The notes: generated by a model not told the origin, from the letters alone. A stretch of DNA of 47,358 nucleotides from JAFGOG01 sp034429215 (GCA_034429215.1 DAOUGI010000026.1:1-47358), one strand, 5' to 3'. Positions 1 through 13,365 are shown, numbered from the stretch's first letter. Program-made: numbers and translations.

Positions 1-2
1 GC

Positions 3-986
3 GTCTACTGGGAGACGACCAGCCGCCGCGTGCTGACCATGCAGAACGTCGCCGCCATCAAGATCGGCGACCACGCCGCAATCGAGGCGGCCGGCATCGA
101 CCGCGCCCAGGTGGCCCAACGGCTGTTTGGCGCCTACCTCCAGCAGGTTTTCGTCCACAACTTTGTCCACGCTGACCCGCATCCCGGCAACCTGTTCGTC
201 GAGCCGTTGGAGCCGGTTGAAGGCCAGCCGCGGCCCTTCATCCTCACCTTTGTCGATTTTGGCATGGTAGCTACCGTCCCAGAGCGGGCGCGCAAGCACC
301 TGCGCGATGCCCTGGTCGGCTTTGCCACGAGCGACACGGCGCGGATGGTGCGCGCCTACCAGGGAGCCGGACTGCTGCTGCCCGGCGCCGACCTGGCCCG
401 CCTGGAGGAGGTCCAGACCGAGCTGTTCGACCGCTATCGGGGCATCACCATGCGCCAGGCGCGGGATATCATGATGGACCAATGGCACGACCTGGCCCGC
501 GAGTACCGCGACCTGCTGTACGATATGCCCTTCCAGATCCCCACCGACCTGCTGTTCGTGGGCCGGGCCATCGCCATCCTGTCAGGCATGGCCACCGCGC
601 TCGATCCCGATTTCGATCCGTGGCAGGCCATCGCGCCCTTTGCCGAGCAGTTGGCCAAGGAAGAGGTGGGCCGAGATTGGCGCAGTTGGTTGTCGGAGGC
701 AGGGCAGTTGGTCCGGGTGCTCCTATCGCTGCCCGGCCAGACCGACCGGTTTTTTGCCCAGGCGAATCAGGGCAGGCTGGCGGTGCGGGCCTCGCTGGCG
801 CCGGACGCGACGCGCAGCCTGCACCGGGTGGAGGCGGCGGTGAACCGCCTGGCGGCGGCGGCGGTGTTTGCGGCGCTGCTGTTGGCTGCGGTGGCGGTAT
901 ATATCGCGGAGGGGATGGGGGTGATGGCCGCCGTGCTGCTGGCCCTGGCTGGGGTGGCTCTACTGGTGATGCTCACCCGGCGGTGA
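3..986 (+). CDS. ABC1/UbiB-family kinase-like protein, C-terminal part (5' end outside the window)
   Basis: The reading frame is open from the first bases of the window (VYWETTSRRVLTM), so the gene begins upstream and the GTG at 30 is internal. Seen: a VHADPHPGN motif followed by FVDFGMV, which matches the catalytic-loop and metal-binding DFG elements of the atypical UbiB/ADCK protein kinases. The C-terminus has two hydrophobic helices (roughly the last 45 residues), the membrane anchor usual for bacterial UbiB. Known: UbiB/ADCK proteins are ATPases that support quinone or other isoprenoid-lipid synthesis at the membrane; the exact substrate is unresolved. It converges on queA with only 16 bp between the stop codons. 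Family assignment is firm; specific role is not. Confidence 0.88.
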   Translation, partial: VYWETTSRRVLTMQNVAAIKIGDHAAIEAAGIDRAQVAQRLFGAYLQQVFVHNFVHADPHPGNLFVEPLEPVEGQPRPFILTFVDFGMVATVPERARKHLRDALVGFATSDTARMVRAYQGAGLLLPGADLARLEEVQTELFDRYRGITMRQARDIMMDQWHDLAREYRDLLYDMPFQIPTDLLFVGRAIAILSGMATALDPDFDPWQAIAPFAEQLAKEEVGRDWRSWLSEAGQLVRVLLSLPGQTDRFFAQANQGRLAVRASLAPDATRSLHRVEAAVNRLAAAAVFAALLLAAVAVYIAEGMGVMAAVLLALAGVALLVMLTRR

Positions 987-1002
987 GGGTTAGTCGCTCT
1001 GG

Positions 1003-2046
1003 CTACACCAGCAGCATCGCATCCCCGAACGAGTAAAACCGGTACCGCTCCCGGATCGCCTCCTCGTAGGCGCGCAGGATCAGCTCTCGCCCGGCAAAGG
1101 CCGACACCAGCATCAGCAGCGTGCTGCGGGGCAGGTGAAAGTTGGTGATCATCGCCTCCACGACACGAAAGCGATAGCCGGGATAGATGAACAGCTCGGT
1201 GCGCCCGGCATAGGCCGCCACGGTCCGCAGGCCACACGACTCCCCCTCAGGACCACAGCCCCGCGCCGCCGACTCCAGCGCCCGGACGGCCGTCGTCCCG
1301 ACCGCGATCACCCGCCGCCCCTCCAGCCGTGCCCGGTTGATCTGCTCCGCTGCCGAGGCGGATAGCTCGAACCACTCGGTGTGGATCTGGTGGGCCTCGA
1401 CCTCGTCCTCCTTCACCGGGCGAAAGGTGTCAAGGCCGATGTGCAGGGTCAGAAAAGCCATCTCCACGCCCATGCACCGCAAGTCTACCAACAAATCGGG
1501 CGTAAAGTGCAGCCCGGCCGTGGGCGCCGCCGATGAGCCCTCGATGCGGGCATAGACCGTCTGGTAGCGGTCCCGGTCGGCCAGCGGCTGGTGGACGTAG
1601 GGGGGCAGGGGCACCTCGCCCAGCTCGTCCAACAGCGGCTCGATGGGCCGGTCAAAGCGGACCAGGCGGCCGCCCGATTCGGTTTCGGCGATGATCTCGG
1701 CCGCCATCTGCCCTCCCGTAATCTCGATCCGCTGCCCGGGGCGCAGCCCTTTGCCTCCAACGAGCGCCTCCCAGGTCTGTTCATCCCGCCTACTCAGCAG
1801 CAGCAGCTCCACCTTGCCGCCGGTGCCGGCTTTGTGGCCGCGCAGCCGGGCGGGGATGACCCGTGTCTGGTTGGCGACCAGCAGGTCGCCGGGGCGCAGG
1901 TACTCGCCGACGTCGCGAAAGAGGCGGTGCTCGATCTGGCCGGTAGTACGGTGGACGACCATCAGCCGCGAGGCGTCGCGGGGCTCGATCGGCGTCTGGG
2001 CGATCAGCTCCGGGGGAAGGTAATAGTCAAAGTCGCTCGTTCTCAT
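1003..2046 (-). CDS. queA: S-adenosylmethionine:tRNA ribosyltransferase-isomerase QueA
   Basis: QueA transfers and isomerises the ribosyl part of S-adenosylmethionine onto preQ1 in tRNA, giving epoxyqueuosine at the wobble position of GUN anticodons. The 347-residue length is normal. Seen: N-terminal FDYYLPPELIAQ, RDASRLMVV, the GTGGKVELLLL segment, AAPTAGLHFT in the middle, and ITNFHLPRSTLLMLVSAFAGRE near the C-terminus, all typical of the family. It is the last gene of a minus-strand operon and starts 2 bp after the DUF2905 stop. With miaB three genes upstream, the operon carries two anticodon-loop modification enzymes. Confidence 0.96.
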   Translation of the reverse strand: MRTSDFDYYLPPELIAQTPIEPRDASRLMVVHRTTGQIEHRLFRDVGEYLRPGDLLVANQTRVIPARLRGHKAGTGGKVELLLLSRRDEQTWEALVGGKGLRPGQRIEITGGQMAAEIIAETESGGRLVRFDRPIEPLLDELGEVPLPPYVHQPLADRDRYQTVYARIEGSSAAPTAGLHFTPDLLVDLRCMGVEMAFLTLHIGLDTFRPVKEDEVEAHQIHTEWFELSASAAEQINRARLEGRRVIAVGTTAVRALESAARGCGPEGESCGLRTVAAYAGRTELFIYPGYRFRVVEAMITNFHLPRSTLLMLVSAFAGRELILRAYEEAIRERYRFYSFGDAMLLV

Positions 2047-2048
2047 TG

Positions 2049-2282
2049 CTAACGGTTCAGCAGCCGGATGACGACGTTGAGGATGAGGGTCAACAGGAGG
2101 CTAACCACAATCATGCTGACGATTGGAAAATAGCAGGACAATCCCCCGCGCTGGATGTGCAGGTCGCCCGGCAGCCGGCCCAGCGGCAGCCCTGACCGGC
2201 CCAGCAGCCAGATCAGGCCGCCGGCCAGGACCAGCACCACGCCCAAGATGAGGATGGCTTTGCCCAAGGATGACAGGTCCAC
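2049..2282 (-). CDS. DUF2905 small membrane protein
   Basis: A 77-residue protein with two hydrophobic helices (about residues 8-27 and 52-72) separated by a short loop containing GRLPGDLHIQRGG. That loop is the hallmark of DUF2905, a family of tiny inner-membrane proteins of unknown function. In many bacteria DUF2905 genes lie next to queA and Holliday-junction or tRNA-modification genes, and here the gene sits directly ahead of queA (2 bp) and 16 bp after the deacetylase. Co-transcription is likely; no function can be assigned. Confidence 0.85.
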   Translation of the reverse strand: MDLSSLGKAILILGVVLVLAGGLIWLLGRSGLPLGRLPGDLHIQRGGLSCYFPIVSMIVVSLLLTLILNVVIRLLNR

Positions 2283-2298
2283 CGGTTCCCTCGATACC

Positions 2299-3114
2299 TC
2301 ACAGAGATTGAAAGTTGACCAGCTCGATGTCGGACTGGCTCAGCCGGGCCTTGATGCGCGGATCGAGCAGCGCCTGCAGGTCCTGCTCCCGCCAGTCGGC
2401 GCCATAGCCGGGATGGGCCATCAGCTCGCTCGTCCAACCGTCGCGCAGGCCGTCCAGCACCGCCAGCAGGTACTCGGGCGTGCGGTGGCCGGGCGTCGAA
2501 AAGTGCTGGATGAAGGCATTGGGGCGGCGAATGCCGGCCCGGTCCACCCGGCCGCGGTAGCGCTTGCCCATCCAACCGATGAGCCACACCGGCAGCTTGT
2601 TCTGGCGGGCAAAGGTCGGCGCCTGTTCCTCGAAATCGTCGCCAAAGGGAGCGCGGATCGGCAGGTTGTACTCCTTGGCCAGGTCGAGCGTCACCCGGAA
2701 GCGATCGGGGCGGATGTAGGATATCGCGCAGTGGTTGTCGAGGTGGTCCGGCGGGCGTCCCACGTCGGCGATGAACCGCTCGACCTGGGCCCGCAGCTCG
2801 GCGCGGAGCTGCGCCGTCGTGCCCGGCCTAAAGCTCCGCAGGATCTGCCCGTCGTTGAGAAAGCGCCCGTCGGGGCCGACCAGCGCCCGGACCTGCCCCA
2901 CGGACAGGACAGGCTGCCCGGCGTTGAACACCAGGTGCACCCCGGCCCCCAGCTCGGGATGCTCCTTCAAATAAACAGCCGCCTGCGGCCAGGCCGGCAT
3001 GTTGGTCATGCACGATGTGCTCGAGATGGCGCCCGTCCGGTGGCAGTCGATGATCCCCCGCACCACGCCCTCGTCGTTGCCGAAATCGTCGGCGTTGACG
3101 ATCAACCGTTTCAT
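2299..3114 (-). CDS. YdjC/ChbG-HpnK family polysaccharide deacetylase
   Basis: A 271-residue protein of the YdjC fold, metal-dependent deacetylases that act on acetylated sugars such as chitooligosaccharides (ChbG) or in hopanoid synthesis (HpnK). Seen: the N-terminal NADDFGNDEGVVRGI motif with its metal-binding aspartates, SCMTNMP, GVHLVFNAG with a conserved His, and PPDHLDNHCA, another metal or catalytic region. The start is placed at 3114 because the family begins with this K-R-L-I-V-NADDFG strand and because its ATG overlaps the miaB stop codon (ATGA). A longer reading frame upstream is only miaB read in another frame. The substrate is unknown; neighbours do not point to a chitin pathway. 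Confidence 0.87.
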   Translation of the reverse strand: MKRLIVNADDFGNDEGVVRGIIDCHRTGAISSTSCMTNMPAWPQAAVYLKEHPELGAGVHLVFNAGQPVLSVGQVRALVGPDGRFLNDGQILRSFRPGTTAQLRAELRAQVERFIADVGRPPDHLDNHCAISYIRPDRFRVTLDLAKEYNLPIRAPFGDDFEEQAPTFARQNKLPVWLIGWMGKRYRGRVDRAGIRRPNAFIQHFSTPGHRTPEYLLAVLDGLRDGWTSELMAHPGYGADWREQDLQALLDPRIKARLSQSDIELVNFQSL

Positions 3115-4373
3115 GGCTTTACGACCTCCCCTTGCATGCTCCACGGGCCGGTGTGGATAATCCGCACCTGCACCAGATGCCCGGTCAAGTCCTCCTCGCC
3201 TATGGGCAAGAAAACCAGCTTGTTCGTCCGCGTCCGGCCCTGCCACTTGCCACGGCGCCGCGCTTCGACCAGGATCTCGACCGTCTGGCCCAAGAGCCGG
3301 GCGTTGATCTCGCCGGCAATCCGCTCCTGGAGCCGGTCCACCGCCTTGCGGCGGCGCTCCTTTTCCTCCGCCGGCACGTCGTCGGACAGCCGCTCGGCCG
3401 GGGTGCCGGGCCGGGGCGAGTAGGCGGCGACGTGGACCACGTCGAAGCGCAGCTCTTCCAGGAGGCGGTAGGTAGCCTCGAACTGGGCCTCGCTCTCGCC
3501 CGGGAAACCGACGATCACGTCGGTGGCCAGCCCGGCGCCCGGCATCGCCGCCCTAATACGGGCCACCAGGCTCCGGTAGCTATCGGCGCTATAACCGCGC
3601 CCCATGCGGCGCAGGACGGCGTTGTCGCCCGACTGGACCGGGATCTCGACATGCTCGCACACCTTCGGCAGGCGGGCCGCCGTCTCGATCAGGCGGTCGG
3701 ACATCTCCGCCGGGTGGGAGGTGAGGAACCGGATCCGCTCCAGGCCATCGACCTGGTGGACCGCCTCCAACAGATCGGCCAGGCCGAATGCGTACGAGTC
3801 CACGTTCTGGCCCAGGAGGGTCACCTCCTTGACGCCGTTCCCAACCAGCCCTTGCGCCTCGGCCACAACCTCGTCGATAGGGCGGCTCACCTCCGGGCCA
3901 CGGCGCAGGCGCACGACGCAGTAGGTGCACAGGTGGTTGCAGCCATAGCTGATGCTGACGCCGGCGGACACGGGAGATTTGACATTTTTGATTTTCGATT
4001 TTTGATTTTGGATTGCAGCTTGACGTTTGGCCAGGTCGATGACGGCGTCGATGTCGGAGGGCTTGATGAAGGCGTCGACCCAGGGATAGCGGCGCTGGAG
4101 GGCCGGGATTTCGGTCACGAAGCAGCCCATCAGGGCCACGATGGGCGGATCCGACCGGCCCTGCGGTTTGCGCTTCAGGCTCGACAGGGAGGTGAGCCGG
4201 CCCACCACCTTGTCTTCGGCGCTCTGTCGCACTACGCAGGTGTTGAGCAGGACCAGGTCGGCGTCCTCGGGGCGGCCGGCCTCCTCGAAGCCTAGCTTTT
4301 GCAGCTCCTCGGCGGCCCGCCGCGAGTCGGCAAAGTTCATCTGGCAGCCGATGGTCCACAGGTAGTAGCGCAT
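3111..4373 (-). CDS. miaB: tRNA-2-methylthio-N6-dimethylallyladenosine synthase MiaB
   Basis: MiaB is a radical-SAM methylthiotransferase that adds a methylthio group to i6A37 of tRNA. Domain order: UPF0004/MTTase N-terminal domain with three cluster cysteines (C10, C46, C84), a linker, the radical-SAM core with CxxxCxxC at 145/149/152, and a C-terminal TRAM domain (LGQTVEILVEARR...GRTRTNKLVFL). Length 420 is slightly short. Odd: linker residues 120-132 (AIQNQKSKIKNVK) are encoded by tandem AT-rich heptamers at 3985-4012, a repeat that looks inserted between domains. The gene starts one base inside the stop of the FAD oxidoreductase (TAATG) and shares ATGA with the next gene, so translation is probably coupled. 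MiaB is preferred over RimO or MtaB, but the group is close. Confidence 0.92.
   Translation of the reverse strand: MRYYLWTIGCQMNFADSRRAAEELQKLGFEEAGRPEDADLVLLNTCVVRQSAEDKVVGRLTSLSSLKRKPQGRSDPPIVALMGCFVTEIPALQRRYPWVDAFIKPSDIDAVIDLAKRQAAIQNQKSKIKNVKSPVSAGVSISYGCNHLCTYCVVRLRRGPEVSRPIDEVVAEAQGLVGNGVKEVTLLGQNVDSYAFGLADLLEAVHQVDGLERIRFLTSHPAEMSDRLIETAARLPKVCEHVEIPVQSGDNAVLRRMGRGYSADSYRSLVARIRAAMPGAGLATDVIVGFPGESEAQFEATYRLLEELRFDVVHVAAYSPRPGTPAERLSDDVPAEEKERRRKAVDRLQERIAGEINARLLGQTVEILVEARRRGKWQGRTRTNKLVFLPIGEEDLTGHLVQVRIIHTGPWSMQGEVVKP
3985..4012. repeat. Four tandem heptamers (TTTTnGA) inside miaB
   Basis: Four consecutive 7-bp units read TTTTTGA, TTTTCGA, TTTTTGA, TTTTGGA on the plus strand. They are strongly AT-rich in an otherwise GC-rich gene and encode the basic, polar linker of MiaB between the N-terminal domain and the radical-SAM core. 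They resemble the short tandem heptamer repeats known from cyanobacterial and Chloroflexota intergenic DNA. Confidence 0.8.
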
Positions 4374-5785
4374 TACAGCCTGCGCAGGATCTCGCGGGCG
4401 GCGACCATGCCCGACGCGGACGCCTGCACCAACCCGCGGGTCACGCCCGCCCCGTCGCCGGCGGCAAACAGGTTGCGCACCTCTGTTTCCAGGTCGCGGG
4501 TCAGCTTGAGCCGGGAGGAGTAGAACTTGGCCTCGACGCCGTACAGCAGGGTGTGCCGCGAGGCGACGCCGGGTGCCAGCTTGTCCATCGCGTCGAGCAT
4601 CTCCAGGATGTTGACCACATAGCGATAGGGAAGCACCAGGTTCAGATCGCCGGGGACGGCGCTGGCCAGCGTCGGACGGGTGATGCAGCGTGACAAGCGC
4701 TGGTCGGTCGTGCGCCGGCCCTCGCGCAGGTCGCCCAGCCGCTGGACCATGATCCCACCCGACAGCAGGTTGGCCAGCCGGGCGATATATTTGCCGTAAG
4801 CCGTCGGCTCCTTGAACGGCTCGGTAAAGTTCTTACTCACCAGCACGGCAAAGTTGGTGTTGTCGGTCTTGATGTTGGCATAGGAGTGGCCGTTGACGGT
4901 CATGACGTCGCCAACCCATTCGGTGACGACCTCGCCGTAGGGGCAGACGCAGAAGGAGCGCACCTTGTCGTCAAAAGCGGCCGAGTAGTAGATGAGCTTG
5001 GGCTCGTACAGCAGATCGGTCAAGGGCGCCAGCACCGAAGCGGGCAGCTCCACCCGCACCCCAATGTCCACCGGGTTGATGCTCAGGCTCAGCTTCAGCT
5101 CGCGGCTGATCTCGGTCAGCCAATCGGCCCCTTCACGGCCCGGCGCAGCGATGACATGCCGTCCGATCAGCACCTCACCCCGGCCTGTTTCCACCCCGGT
5201 GATGCACCCGTCGTGGGTCAGGAGGCGGGCGACATCGGTCCGGGTGCGAACCTCCACGCCCCGCCGCACCAGCTCCTGGTACATGTTGCCCAGGATGTCA
5301 CCGCTTCGCTCGGTGCCCAGGTGGCGGATCGGATAGTGCAGCAGCTTTAGGCCGGCGTGAGCGGCGCGATGGTCAACCTCCTCGATCTGGTCCCGCTCGC
5401 CGTGGAAGAGCTCGCCGTCCGCGCCAAACCGCACCCACAGCGCGTCCACCTCCTCCACCAGCTTGGCCGCCTCATCCTCACCCCGGATGTCGGCCAGCAG
5501 GCCCCCCACTTGGGTGGTGATGGTCAGCTTGCCGTCGCTGAAAGCGCCGGCGCCGCCCCAGCCGGTCATCAGCGCGCAGGTGGCACACTGCAAGCAGCGG
5601 CCCGATTCCCGCGCCGGGCAGCGGCGCTTGTCCAGGTCAGGGCCCTTGTCCAACATCAGCACCCGCGGGCGTGCGCCCCGCTCCGTTGCGCTCCGGAGAC
5701 TGGTGTTCTCCGTCAGTTCCAGGGCGGCAAAGATGCCGGCCGGCCCGGCCCCCACGATGATCACGTCATATTCTGCTTGGCTCAT
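4373..5785 (-). CDS. FAD-dependent oxidoreductase (COG2509-like dehydrogenase)
   Basis: A 470-residue flavoprotein. Seen: an N-terminal dinucleotide-binding strand-turn-helix (DVIIVGAGPAGIFAALEL), then a cysteine-rich stretch (CPAR...CLQCATC) leading into MTGWGGAGAFSDGKL, a signature of the NAD(FAD)-utilising dehydrogenase group COG2509, and a C-terminal LFAAGDGAGVTRGLVQASASG segment that closes the FAD site. The cysteines could hold a metal centre or disulfide; the substrate is not known for this group. It is first in the operon with miaB, the deacetylase, DUF2905 and queA. Its start has a GGAG ribosome site and a clear promoter upstream (5831-5859). Confidence 0.85.
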   Translation of the reverse strand: MSQAEYDVIIVGAGPAGIFAALELTENTSLRSATERGARPRVLMLDKGPDLDKRRCPARESGRCLQCATCALMTGWGGAGAFSDGKLTITTQVGGLLADIRGEDEAAKLVEEVDALWVRFGADGELFHGERDQIEEVDHRAAHAGLKLLHYPIRHLGTERSGDILGNMYQELVRRGVEVRTRTDVARLLTHDGCITGVETGRGEVLIGRHVIAAPGREGADWLTEISRELKLSLSINPVDIGVRVELPASVLAPLTDLLYEPKLIYYSAAFDDKVRSFCVCPYGEVVTEWVGDVMTVNGHSYANIKTDNTNFAVLVSKNFTEPFKEPTAYGKYIARLANLLSGGIMVQRLGDLREGRRTTDQRLSRCITRPTLASAVPGDLNLVLPYRYVVNILEMLDAMDKLAPGVASRHTLLYGVEAKFYSSRLKLTRDLETEVRNLFAAGDGAGVTRGLVQASASGMVAAREILRRL

Positions 5786-5830
5786 TATCTTCTCCTGAAA
5801 ACAGCCCGCATGCGCGCGGGCCTACACCCT

Positions 5831-5859
5831 ATTGTAACACGCCTGCCCCAAACCCTCAA
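5831..5859 (-). promoter_or_regulatory. Promoter of the FAD-oxidoreductase/miaB/queA operon
   Basis: On the minus strand a TTGAGG box (5854-5859) and a TACAAT box (5831-5836) are separated by exactly 17 bp. The leader between it and the gene contains a GC-rich hairpin (GCCCGC/GCGGGC, about 5804-5821). The -35 box lies 13 bp from the -35 box of the divergent clpB promoter. Confidence 0.75.
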
Positions 5860-5872
5860 ATTTGGGCTGACA

Positions 5873-5901
5873 TTGACAACCCCGCCATTCCGTGCTATTC
5901 T
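5873..5901 (+). promoter_or_regulatory. clpB promoter
   Basis: TTGACA (5873-5878), a 17-bp spacer and TATTCT (5896-5901), a near-consensus housekeeping promoter, about 130 bp before the clpB start. No CIRCE or HrcA-type inverted repeat was seen, so heat control is not evident here. The leader also carries a short quasi-repeat made of GCTGA-like words (about 5909-5940). Confidence 0.75.
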
Positions 5902-6029
5902 GAACCCGGCTGACTGCTGATGGCTGCAAGCTGATAGCTAATCTCTAACACAGTTCTAATACTCTTCACACGTTGGTCTAACGTGGGCCAGGTAGAATAA
6001 AACGACCACCTGATAGGGGAGTTATAGCT

Positions 6030-8624
<2,595 letters not shown>

Positions 8625-8630
8625 CACAAG

Positions 8631-8666
8631 ACCTCCGATGTTGCACTAGAGGGCGGCATCGGAGGT
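8631..8666 (+). terminator. Stem-loop after clpB
   Basis: A perfect 10-bp inverted repeat, ACCTCCGATG at 8631-8640 and CATCGGAGGT at 8657-8666, with a 16-base loop, begins a few bases after the clpB stop. The following stretch (CAGGATTTTA) is only mildly T-rich, so termination may be partial. Confidence 0.6.
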
Positions 8667-8683
8667 CAGGATTTTACAACCTT

Positions 8684-8712
8684 TTGCCAGGAAAACCGAA
8701 AAGGGGTATAAT
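8684..8712 (+). promoter_or_regulatory. clpC promoter
   Basis: TTGCCA (8684-8689), a 17-bp spacer and a perfect TATAAT (8707-8712) lie between the clpB hairpin and clpC, giving clpC its own transcript with a leader of about 25 bases. Confidence 0.8.
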
Positions 8713-8742
8713 AGGCAGTAAGAAACACGAGGGTTATGACCC

Positions 8743-11226
<2,484 letters not shown>

Positions 11227-11246
11227 ACCGGCCTCCACAAGTAGAC

Positions 11247-11280
11247 AAGGGCTGCCCCAGGCATCTGGAGCAGCCCTTTT
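11247..11280 (+). terminator. Rho-independent terminator of clpC
   Basis: AAGGGCTGC (11247-11255) pairs with GCAGCCCTT (11270-11278), the inner bases CCAG/CTGG extend the stem, and the hairpin ends in TTTT. The AA/TT ends make it usable from both sides, and the convergent methyltransferase gene ends ten bases away. Confidence 0.85.
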
Positions 11281-11289
11281 GATTGCGTG

Positions 11290-12570
11290 TTATTTCCGCG
11301 CTCTGAAGATAACATCGGCTTCGGGCTGCCCTTTGAGCCATTGATCAAAGGGCTCGAACCTTGGCATGTCGACCTTGACCCCGGTCAGGTCCGCGGCAAT
11401 GGGATAGCGGCCCAACGCTCGCACGGCATGGATGGCCATGTGGACGTTAGCCGGCGGGGTATCGGCCGGGACATTGGCGATAAAGAACAACAAGCGTCCA
11501 TCGCGCCCCATGATGTCGATCCACTCGCGTACCTTGGCCACGATCTGCTCGGGTGTGCTGTCGCGCACAAAACGGCCATTGAGTGAGGCAAAGATGGGCA
11601 GCTTGCGCTTGCCCGTACTTTCCTGCACAGCAAACTCGTTGAGCCAGTGCATGTTCCAGTCCTGGGTCCGCCCCATCCCCGAAAAGGCGACATTCATGAA
11701 CATCGTCTTGCGCGCCACCTTCCAGCAGTCGAACATGATCTTCTTGTCGAACTTGGCCGGGTCCTCCTCACAATAGTCGGCGGCGGCCAGGCCGGCCGAG
11801 GCGGTCATGCCCAGCTCCTGTTTGGCTCGTGCGGCCAGGCGTTTGGCCGACGGCACCACCCATTCATCAACCAGGTCCGGCGTCAGGTTGGGAAAAGCCG
11901 CCCAGGCATCGGCCCCGAACGACTGCTTGACGCCTGCCTGGCGCTGAGCTTGAAGGTAGGGAAAGATGGCGTCGTTTTCCGCCCAGTCAAACAGCTCCTG
12001 GGCGTAAGCCCGGTCCCGCTTGAGCGCCCGCACTGCACGGGGATAGCTGGCCGCCTGACAGATCAGGCTCCAGGGTGAACAAAAGAACCCGGCTGCGAAC
12101 AGACCAGACGCCTTCTGGCAGACCAGCCGCGCCACCTCGACGCCCATGGGGATACGGCCCTTGCTGGGGTCCAGCGAGCCGATCCGGTCCAGGTCACCCG
12201 GCTCCTTGATCAGCGGGTCGGTCGTGTCTACGGTGGGCATGGCGTCGTCGCTGTAGATGAACTTGGCGCCCAGCGCCTCTACCTCAAAGTTGTAGGCGTC
12301 TGGGATGATACTGAAGGTGTCAAAGCCGTACCACCGCTCGACGGCAAGCTGGGTGTCTACCAGCAGCTCCGCATCGAAATAATACTTGCGGGCCGGCACC
12401 CGGGCCACAGTCATGGCATGGTCGTGGATCTGCGGTCCCTGGAAGGGCACTATGTCGGCATGGGCGCCCAGCATCGTAGCCAAAACGCGCCCTCCGCCGC
12501 TCAGCTTGCCGATGCGCAGGCCGTTCCCGTACAGAATGGGATGGATCATACTCAGTATTTGGCTGGCCAT
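11290..12570 (-). CDS. Uroporphyrinogen-decarboxylase-family methyltransferase (MtaA/CmuA-like)
   Basis: A 426-residue protein of the UroD/MtaA fold, paired with a corrinoid protein gene 4 bp upstream. Members of this group move methyl groups between a substrate or coenzyme and a cobalamin-bearing protein, or act as O-demethylases. Seen: GFDTFSIIPDAYNFEVEALGAK near the N-terminus, a central GFFCSPWSLICQAASYPRA segment, and C-terminal PADTPPANVHMAIHAVRALG. The HxC zinc-binding pair used by MtaA-type enzymes was not found, so the chemistry may differ. A good ribosome site (AGGAG) precedes the start at 12570. The methyl donor and acceptor cannot be read from the context. Confidence 0.78.
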   Translation of the reverse strand: MASQILSMIHPILYGNGLRIGKLSGGGRVLATMLGAHADIVPFQGPQIHDHAMTVARVPARKYYFDAELLVDTQLAVERWYGFDTFSIIPDAYNFEVEALGAKFIYSDDAMPTVDTTDPLIKEPGDLDRIGSLDPSKGRIPMGVEVARLVCQKASGLFAAGFFCSPWSLICQAASYPRAVRALKRDRAYAQELFDWAENDAIFPYLQAQRQAGVKQSFGADAWAAFPNLTPDLVDEWVVPSAKRLAARAKQELGMTASAGLAAADYCEEDPAKFDKKIMFDCWKVARKTMFMNVAFSGMGRTQDWNMHWLNEFAVQESTGKRKLPIFASLNGRFVRDSTPEQIVAKVREWIDIMGRDGRLLFFIANVPADTPPANVHMAIHAVRALGRYPIAADLTGVKVDMPRFEPFDQWLKGQPEADVIFRARK

Positions 12571-12574
12571 CTTG

Positions 12575-13219
12575 TCACTCTCCTACCAACTGCAGCGCCT
12601 TGCGCGTCGCGTCCAGCGCATCTTTGCCCCAGGCATCGGCTCCCACCTGGTCGGCGAACTCTTGGCTGGTGGGCACGCCGCCGACCATGACCTTGAGCCC
12701 GGCCCGCAGGCCCTGCCGCTCCAGCTCGGCAATGACGTCCTTCATCTCGAGCATGGTCGTGCTCATATAGGCGCCCAGGCCCAGGATGGCCGGCCTGTGC
12801 TCGCGCACCGCTTCCAGGAAGCGATCTTGGGGCACGTTGATGCCCAGGTCGATCACCCGAAATCCGGAGGCCTGGATCATGGCTGCCACCAGGCCCTTGC
12901 CCAGATCGTGCACGTCGCCCTGTACTACGCCGATGACGAACGTCCGCCCCGCGCCGCCGCCGCTCTCATTAGTGAGCATTGGCTGGAGCGGCACCATGGC
13001 GGCCTTGAACGCCTCTGTCGACAGGATCACATCCGGCAAGAAATACTCGTTGGCCGCCCACAGTTCGCCGGTCCTGGCAATGCCGGCGACGACGCCCAGG
13101 CGCAGGATGTCGAGGGGCGGCAGGCCGGCGTCCAGCGCTTCCCGGACGCGCCGGGGGGCCTGTTCGTCCTCGCCCTGCACGATGGCGTCGACGATCGATT
13201 GATATTGTTGATCTGACAT
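12575..13219 (-). CDS. Corrinoid (methylcobalamin-carrying) protein, MtbC/MtaC-like
   Basis: A 214-residue protein with two parts: an N-terminal helical B12-binding-2 cap (about 1-85; EALDAGLPPLDILRLGVVAGI...) and a Rossmann-like cobalamin-binding domain with GDVHDLGKGLV, the DxHxxG motif whose histidine ligates cobalt, followed by GFRVIDLGINVP and LGLGAYMSTTMLEMKDVI. Such proteins shuttle methyl groups in corrinoid methyltransferase systems. The start has an AAAGGAG ribosome site, and a promoter lies at 13274-13302. No reductive activator (RamA) or substrate methyltransferase (MttB or MtaB type) is present in the window, so only part of the system is visible here. Confidence 0.92.
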   Translation of the reverse strand: MSDQQYQSIVDAIVQGEDEQAPRRVREALDAGLPPLDILRLGVVAGIARTGELWAANEYFLPDVILSTEAFKAAMVPLQPMLTNESGGGAGRTFVIGVVQGDVHDLGKGLVAAMIQASGFRVIDLGINVPQDRFLEAVREHRPAILGLGAYMSTTMLEMKDVIAELERQGLRAGLKVMVGGVPTSQEFADQVGADAWGKDALDATRKALQLVGE

Positions 13220-13273
13220 AGATCCGCTCCTTTCTCTGTTCGTAGCGTCCGAATTGAGCTTACAGCCACTGAC

Positions 13274-13302
13274 ATTGTACCACCCTTCGAGCCGCCGAGC
13301 AA
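13274..13302 (-). promoter_or_regulatory. Promoter of the corrinoid-protein/methyltransferase pair
   Basis: Minus strand: TTGCTC (13297-13302), 17-bp spacer, TACAAT (13274-13279), roughly 50 bp before the start codon. Confidence 0.65.
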
Positions 13303-13332
13303 TATCCTGCCTTGCGACCGGCAGCTCAAAAT

Positions 13333-13365
13333 CAACAGGGGGACGGATTGGCCGTCCCCCTGTTG
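13333..13365 (-). terminator. Rho-independent terminator of uvrA
   Basis: A perfect 14-bp stem (13333-13346 with 13352-13365) around the 5-base loop ATTGG. On the minus strand it is followed by ATTTTGAG. It lies just past the uvrA stop and ahead of the corrinoid operon promoter. Confidence 0.85.
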
